A program made the translations under genes and the position numbers. Positions 59,299-64,000 of a stretch of 64,000 nucleotides of DNA are shown here, one piece after another. This DNA is from Butyrivibrio proteoclasticus B316 (GTDB lineage Bacteria > Bacillota > Clostridia > Lachnospirales > Lachnospiraceae), in assembly GCF_000145035.1 (NCBI RefSeq), contig NC_014387.1, positions 1,062,276-1,126,275 of the forward strand, in the 5' to 3' direction. How positions within the stretch are numbered: the stretch's first letter is position 1; each line of letters begins with the position of its first letter. The notes under the pieces were generated by a model. It was given only the letters and a program-made list of their open reading frames with translations. It searched no databases and was not told where the DNA came from.

Positions 59299-60657
59299 AT
59301 GAAGGACTACTTACTCCCAATCAGAACGGGGCAGAAATTAACTGTAAGAGAAGAAATCATTCTTATTCTGAGGCTGAGTCTTCCTGCGATACTTGCGCAG
59401 ATTTCCTCAATAATAATGCAATACATAGATGCTTCAATGGTAGGACACTTGGGGGCTAATGCATCGGCATCCATAGGTCTTGTATCCAGTTCTACCTGGC
59501 TTGTAGGCGGAATCATAACAGCTGCTTCCATGGGCTTTTCGGTTTGTGTGGCACATAGGATAGGAGCACAGGATGAGCGTGGTGCAAGAGTCATAGTCAG
59601 ATGGGGACTTATATGTAACTTCTTTTTCAGTCTGCTGATAATGGCTGCATGTGTGATGGTAAGTCCGATGCTGCCAATGTGGATGGGAGGAGATGCGGCT
59701 ATCAGAAAAGACGCGACAGCTTACTTTTTGGTCTATGCCTTTTCTGTACCTGTACGAGAGATGTTCCTTACTTCTCAGGGAATGATCCAGTCAAGCGGGA
59801 ATATTCGTCTCCCAAGTATATTAAATGTCATAATGTGTGCTCTTGACGTTGTATTCAATGCCCTTTTGATCCCGCACTTTGGAGTAATGGGCGCTGCGTT
59901 GGGAACTGCATTTTCTTTTGTTGTGATCATGATAGTCATGATGTATGAATTACTTGTTAAATCTCCGGCCCTTTACATTATAGGACGCTCCGGGGATGGC
60001 AATACGAGCCTTTTTGCTTTCTTGTCAAAAGAACTGCTGACAGCCCTTAAAATAGCGATTCCTGTGGCAATCGACAATGTTATCATGGGCTTTGCCTATG
60101 TGGCATTTACAAGGATCGTTTCACCATTTGGAACTGTTTCTGTGGCAGCAAACTCTTTTTCCATAACAGCTGAAAGCCTGTGTTATATGCCGGGATTTGG
60201 TATAGGCGTAGCTGCAACCACTATTGTCGGACAGTGTATTGGAGCAAACAGAAAGACACTTGCAAGAAGACTTGGCTGGATGTCAGTAATTCTGGGCATG
60301 GTCATCATGGGGTGTAGTGGAATACTCATGTGGATATTTGCCCCGTGGATGATTGGAATTCTATCTCCTGATCAGGAGATACGAATGCTTGGCACACGGA
60401 TCCTCAGGATTGAAGCCTTTGCAGAACCTCTGTATGGCGCATCGATTGTAGCTGCCGGTGTTTTCAGAGGGGCGGGAGAAACTCTTTTATCTAGCGTGCT
60501 GAATCTGCTGAGCGTATGGGCAGTGAGAATCCCACTTGCTTACTACCTTGGAAGTATGTTTGGACTAAGGGGCGCATGGATAGCCATGGCCACGGAATTA
60601 TGTGTAAGAGGAACCTTGTTCCTGATACGACTTGCTCTGTGGAACAGGAATAAATAA
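59299..60657 (+). CDS. MATE-family multidrug efflux transporter
   Basis: 452 aa, 12 TM helices. The MATE pattern appears twice: LRLSLPAILAQISSIIMQYIDASMVGHLG in the first half and LKIAIPVAIDNVIMGFAYVAFTRIV in the second, with GMGAAAT-like repeats (GIGVAATTIVGQCIGA). Na+ or H+ coupled export of cationic compounds is the family role. Stands alone between two terminators, with no adjacent regulator. RBS weak. Confidence 0.92.
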   Translation: MKDYLLPIRTGQKLTVREEIILILRLSLPAILAQISSIIMQYIDASMVGHLGANASASIGLVSSSTWLVGGIITAASMGFSVCVAHRIGAQDERGARVIVRWGLICNFFFSLLIMAACVMVSPMLPMWMGGDAAIRKDATAYFLVYAFSVPVREMFLTSQGMIQSSGNIRLPSILNVIMCALDVVFNALLIPHFGVMGAALGTAFSFVVIMIVMMYELLVKSPALYIIGRSGDGNTSLFAFLSKELLTALKIAIPVAIDNVIMGFAYVAFTRIVSPFGTVSVAANSFSITAESLCYMPGFGIGVAATTIVGQCIGANRKTLARRLGWMSVILGMVIMGCSGILMWIFAPWMIGILSPDQEIRMLGTRILRIEAFAEPLYGASIVAAGVFRGAGETLLSSVLNLLSVWAVRIPLAYYLGSMFGLRGAWIAMATELCVRGTLFLIRLALWNRNK

Positions 60658-60664
60658 ATCTATG

Positions 60665-60715
60665 AGAACATTTTGAATCAGTTTATGTATGTACTGATTT
60701 GGAATGTTCTTTTTA
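60665..60715 (+). terminator. Terminator after the MATE gene
   Basis: GAACATTTTGAATCAGT pairs with ACTGATTTGGAATGTTC (near-perfect 17 bp) followed by TTTTT. Confidence 0.85.
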
Positions 60716-60870
60716 TTTGTAATAAAGTGTCGTAATTGTATGAACAATTGCAAAAATATAAACAATAAAAAGTACCAAAAAGCACGTTTTTAGCAATATT
60801 TGCATTGAATCAAACTGGGAATTATGGTAAAGTACACGTGAAATTTTATTCTAAATAGCAGGGGGTCAAA

Positions 60871-61338
60871 ATGGAAAAAAATTTTAGTTCTGAAAATGAA
60901 AATGCTGTTAAAGAGAATGAGATTTGCAAAGAGGGACAAGAATCGGCAGCAGTAAGCGCAGGAGCATTAGAGGAGCTGATCAAGCTGAATCGCAAACAGC
61001 TCTTTTATCGGAGGATTGGGACTTGGTGCCTTGCGGGAATCCTGGTTGTTGTAGCTATAGCTGTTATTATTCTGATTCCCAAGGTGACAATAACACTTGA
61101 TCATATCAACAGTGTTGCCGTTAAGGCAGAGGAATCTCTTGCTAATGTAGATACTATGGCTGCAGATGTGTCTAACTCAGCAGCAAACTTTGATAAGCTT
61201 CTTGCGGAGAACAGTAAGGAACTGACAGAATCCATCAAGGAAATATCTGAGATTGATTTTGACGGGCTTAACAAAGCTATCAAGGATCTTCAGGATGCTG
61301 TTGGACCAATGGCATCATTCATGAACAAATTTAGATAA
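60871..61338 (+). CDS. Single-pass membrane protein with extracellular coiled coil
   Basis: 155 aa, AGGGGG before the ATG. An acidic N-terminus (1-45) precedes a basic patch RKQLFYRRIG and a TM helix (about 52-73), then an extracellular helix rich in heptads (VKAEESLANVDTMAADVSNSAANFDKLLAENSKEL). It resembles small chemoreceptor-like or MlaD-like signal helices without their terminal domains. Function unknown. It is 86 bp before the large adhesin gene. Confidence 0.6.
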   Translation: MEKNFSSENENAVKENEICKEGQESAAVSAGALEELIKLNRKQLFYRRIGTWCLAGILVVVAIAVIILIPKVTITLDHINSVAVKAEESLANVDTMAADVSNSAANFDKLLAENSKELTESIKEISEIDFDGLNKAIKDLQDAVGPMASFMNKFR

Positions 61339-61424
61339 AGTTTTATAAGTTATCATAGATTCTCAGGCGTTATAAAAGGGGGAAAACGGTATGAGGTATC
61401 TGGTTTTATTGGAGGAAAGGGTTA

Positions 61425-64000
61425 ATGAAAAACAAGGTATTAAGGAGGATACTTGTTAGCGTTCTTACGCTTACAACAGTATTCTCAAGTTTGGGGACTA
61501 CTGTTGTGTATGCAGGCGACGGGGAAATGCCTGCGATGGTTTATGATGACGATCATGCGCCATCAGAAGACTCAATTTTTGAGTTGGTAAATGACACGGT
61601 ACAGGAGAGTAGTGGTGCTGATGGCAGTGATACATCTGCGTATGAGGATTCAGCTGCACTTATTTCATCTGATGCTGAATCTGAGGAGATGGATGATGCA
61701 TCTGCGTATGAGGATTCAACTACACTCATTTCATCTGATATTGAGTCTATTGAAGAGAGCGACGCATCTGTGGATGCTTCTTCTGAAGAGAGTAGTGAAA
61801 CTGACGAAGCTGCTACAGTTACAACAGTTATCGAGCCTGACGAAGGAGGATTACTGCTTAAGTCTATGCTACTTTCTGTAACACCTGCTGTAACAGCTGA
61901 TCTTAGTAATCCGGATTTTGGAGAAATAACTAAGGTTACAACCAGTAAGAATGAATTAGATTCTTCAGAAGAGTTTTTTGAAATAGGTTTTGAGTTTCAC
62001 ATTAAAAATGCAGAAAAAATACCCGATGGTAAGTTTACTTATACATTACCTGACAGCCTTGATTTTACCAGAGCTAAAGGTAATATCATTCCTGTTAGCG
62101 AGGGCGATATAGAAATTGGGTCAGCTATTGTTGATGACAATAATGTAATGACCTTTGAAATTAAGACTGATGTTCTTGAAAAAAAGCCAAACGGACTTAG
62201 CGGAAGCGTTGGCCTTTTGTGTAAAGTCAATCCCAATAGTATAAATGGCGATGGTACTATTGAGATTTCTTTTTCTGATACCCAGAAGATTCAGATTGTA
62301 GTTAAAAAGCCTGTAATCACAGGAGAAAAAGGAAACGTATCAATTCTTGATGAAGCTGCAAAGTGGACTGTTACATTTGATGTAAGTGCTGCTGCGGATA
62401 ATTTTGAGATAACTGATGTTCTTGGGGATAATCTTGTTCTGGACGGAGGCTTTAAGTTAAGCGGCGTAAAAGGAGCCCTTTTCGAGCAGATTGATGATCA
62501 TACTCTTAAGGTTACAGTAGCTCATATCGAGGCAGGCAAATATACCCTTGAGTATATGATTAAGCCTGTAAATATTATCTCTACAGATGGAATGTCAGAG
62601 GATGAGATATTTGCTGCTGGCAATGGAAATATAGTTACCTGGAAATGGGATGGCGCTTCAGAGCCACTAAATGACACCGGCTATGCAACTATGAAGGCTG
62701 GCAAGCTTATTAAGAAAACTGGTAAGTATGGCAACACGAACCCAAACATAACAGCTGATGGAGTAGTGAGCTGGGAATTATATATCAATAACGGCGCATA
62801 TGCCAGTGATATTTCCGGATGTACTTTTGAAGATGTCCTTGATCCAAATATGGAATTTGAACAGGATACAGTTAAAATCGTTTATTCCGATGATCAGAAA
62901 TATTGGAGAGCCTATAATGGCTTTGAGCCATATTTCGTTGAAGAAAATGGACAGTGGAAGCTCAAGATAGATTTCCCTGAAAATACACCTGTCCACTACT
63001 ATAAGCTTACATATACTTCCAAAATCAGAGGGAAGCTGCCTACTACCAAAACAGAATATACTAACTATGCCGGTATTAACAGAAATGGTGTTCTTTTGGA
63101 TGAGGCACAAATTGAAGCTGTATATAAGCATTCCGGTTCCTTTGAAACTTCTATCAGTAAGGAGATTGCAGAGGAGAGAAATGCGGAGGGTATTGTATCC
63201 TGGAAGGCTGAATTTACTGTAAGCGGAGAAAAATCAACATATAATGTTATGATCACTGATACGATCAAAGCTGAGGATTCTAATAAAGCAATAAATGGTG
63301 TTGACGTAGTATCAGTAATAGTACCAAAGTCAGTAGTACTTTATAGAGTTCAGGAAGATGGAACATACAAGAAAATTGCAGATGCTCATACCAAATTTAA
63401 ATACTTTGATGATGATAAGAGTAAATTCCAGATTGAAGCTAAAATGCTTGAGCCCGGTAATTATGTAATAAACTATCAGACACAGGATTACTACGGACGC
63501 GAGGATGTACACAGTTATCCTCAGGGAAGTACTGTTAAGTTTAATAACAATATTCAAATCACAATTGATAAAAAAACAAAGAGTGATAATAAATCTTACG
63601 AAGTTTCATCAGAGGGACTTCCTATGATGAAAGAAGCTTCAAAGGGCTATTATGATCAGAAATCCGGCAAGTATGTTATTCCATGGACTGTAACTGTTAA
63701 CAAAAACGACGTGGGACAGACTAATAAGAGAATTGCAGCAGGAGCCAAGGCAGAGATTACAGATGTTCTTCTTGAGAATCTCAGCTATAGAAGCGGCTCA
63801 ACCAAGATCAGTAGTCTTGGAGGAGGAATAATTGCAACAACAGAGCCTCAGATTGTGTCGGCAGATAATGGAAAGACAGAGCTTAAATGGGCATTTACAT
63901 GGCCTGAAGAAATGTCAGAAACAGATAATGCATGTGTAATTTCTTTTGAGACAGTTGTTAGCAGTGAATACTTATCGAACTTTATTAAAAAAAGTGGCAG
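61425..64000 (+). CDS. Large secreted adhesin, 3' part beyond the window
   Basis: ATG 61425, 8 nt after GGAGGA; no stop before 64000, at least 858 codons. Signal peptide MKNKVLRRILVSV... (hydrophobic core about 10-25, cleavage near VYAGD). An acidic Ser/Asp-rich stalk with two repeats of SAYEDS.-LISSD (about 69-115) is followed by beta-sandwich domains of the isopeptide/adhesin type (AFTYTLPDSLDF-like collagen-binding pattern near 207; ITDVLGDNLVLDGGF; later SWKAEFTVSGEKSTYNVMITDT). Such patterns recur as DUF11/Cna-like modules. It is probably wall-anchored by a sortase, but the anchor is outside the window. Confidence 0.8.
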   Translation, partial: MKNKVLRRILVSVLTLTTVFSSLGTTVVYAGDGEMPAMVYDDDHAPSEDSIFELVNDTVQESSGADGSDTSAYEDSAALISSDAESEEMDDASAYEDSTTLISSDIESIEESDASVDASSEESSETDEAATVTTVIEPDEGGLLLKSMLLSVTPAVTADLSNPDFGEITKVTTSKNELDSSEEFFEIGFEFHIKNAEKIPDGKFTYTLPDSLDFTRAKGNIIPVSEGDIEIGSAIVDDNNVMTFEIKTDVLEKKPNGLSGSVGLLCKVNPNSINGDGTIEISFSDTQKIQIVVKKPVITGEKGNVSILDEAAKWTVTFDVSAAADNFEITDVLGDNLVLDGGFKLSGVKGALFEQIDDHTLKVTVAHIEAGKYTLEYMIKPVNIISTDGMSEDEIFAAGNGNIVTWKWDGASEPLNDTGYATMKAGKLIKKTGKYGNTNPNITADGVVSWELYINNGAYASDISGCTFEDVLDPNMEFEQDTVKIVYSDDQKYWRAYNGFEPYFVEENGQWKLKIDFPENTPVHYYKLTYTSKIRGKLPTTKTEYTNYAGINRNGVLLDEAQIEAVYKHSGSFETSISKEIAEERNAEGIVSWKAEFTVSGEKSTYNVMITDTIKAEDSNKAINGVDVVSVIVPKSVVLYRVQEDGTYKKIADAHTKFKYFDDDKSKFQIEAKMLEPGNYVINYQTQDYYGREDVHSYPQGSTVKFNNNIQITIDKKTKSDNKSYEVSSEGLPMMKEASKGYYDQKSGKYVIPWTVTVNKNDVGQTNKRIAAGAKAEITDVLLENLSYRSGSTKISSLGGGIIATTEPQIVSADNGKTELKWAFTWPEEMSETDNACVISFETVVSSEYLSNFIKKSG
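61628..61766 (+). repeat. Two-unit tandem repeat in the adhesin gene
   Basis: Two near-identical blocks (start at about 61631 and 61697) encode SAYEDS(A/T)(A/T)LISSD(A/I)ESEE-type units of about 22 codons. It probably extends the stalk and may vary in copy number between strains. Confidence 0.65.

Overview
The window looks like a chromosomal segment of a motile, Gram-positive rumen or gut Lachnospiraceae bacterium of the Butyrivibrio/Pseudobutyrivibrio type. The evidence is a low-GC genome with strong AGGAGG ribosome binding sites, tRNAs without an encoded CCA, a ClpC/CIRCE heat-shock logic, flagellar and c-di-GMP genes, sortase-assembled surface proteins, and plant-polysaccharide-style ABC/glycosidase genes. 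The assignment is inference from style; no 16S gene is present.

Layout. 0.1-5.4 kb: purine cluster purE-purM-purN-purD with a tail gene for an SH3-domain membrane protein. 5.5-10.6 kb: a small GntR (YtrA-type) regulator with clpC, a small unknown gene and radA. 10.7-17.4 kb: secreted or membrane-anchored proteins, two of them transglutaminase-like, and an orphan galactose-type binding lipoprotein. 17.4-22.8 kb: the most unusual part. A tRNA-Pro gene is followed by an islet bounded by ~390-bp direct repeats that both begin inside the tRNA 3' end. Each repeat carries a very regular array of paired TACTGCA/TGCAGTA boxes. Copy 1 precedes a PD-(D/E)XK-like protein. Copy 2 is fused to the last codons of a deleted homologue of the same gene. 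Inside lie two unknown coiled-coil or secreted-type proteins, a promoter-driven structured RNA and a PBECR4-like toxin-type gene. No integrase is visible.

22.9-26.6 kb: GNAT, SGNH hydrolase, serine acetyltransferase, tRNA-dihydrouridine synthase (minus strand) and a small membrane protein. 26.7-28.6 kb: flagellar hook protein behind a sigma-28-like promoter. 28.7-40.3 kb: a c-di-GMP-I riboswitch and terminator, then a coiled-coil protein, signal peptidase I, giant tip adhesin, major pilin, sortase C, minor pilin and a second sortase, i.e. a complete sortase-pilus locus probably gated by c-di-GMP. 40.5-44.5 kb: a CIRCE-controlled MecA-like adaptor overlapping an arginase-fold gene, and a GT-C-like membrane protein. 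45.0-45.2 kb: two tRNA-Leu genes (CAG, AAG). 45.5-47.6 kb: CPBP protease, a dinD fragment, a flavin-reductase-like protein and a decayed ORF.

47.6-57.5 kb: an AraC regulator divergent from a sugar ABC transporter with GH78-like and GH3 enzymes and a beta-phosphoglucomutase, a self-contained glycan uptake and degradation locus that looks somewhat GC-richer than its surroundings by eye. 57.6-60.7 kb: a membrane GGDEF protein and a MATE exporter. 60.9-64.0 kb: a small membrane protein and a large surface adhesin that runs off the end of the window.

Genes work together in several ways: ClpC (6 kb) plus MecA-like adaptor (40.6 kb) form a proteolysis pair; the GGDEF enzyme class (57.6 kb) makes the ligand sensed by the pilus riboswitch; signal peptidase, sortases and LPxTG proteins form one surface-assembly unit. 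Two of the three tRNAs carry A at wobble position 34, which is rare in bacteria.
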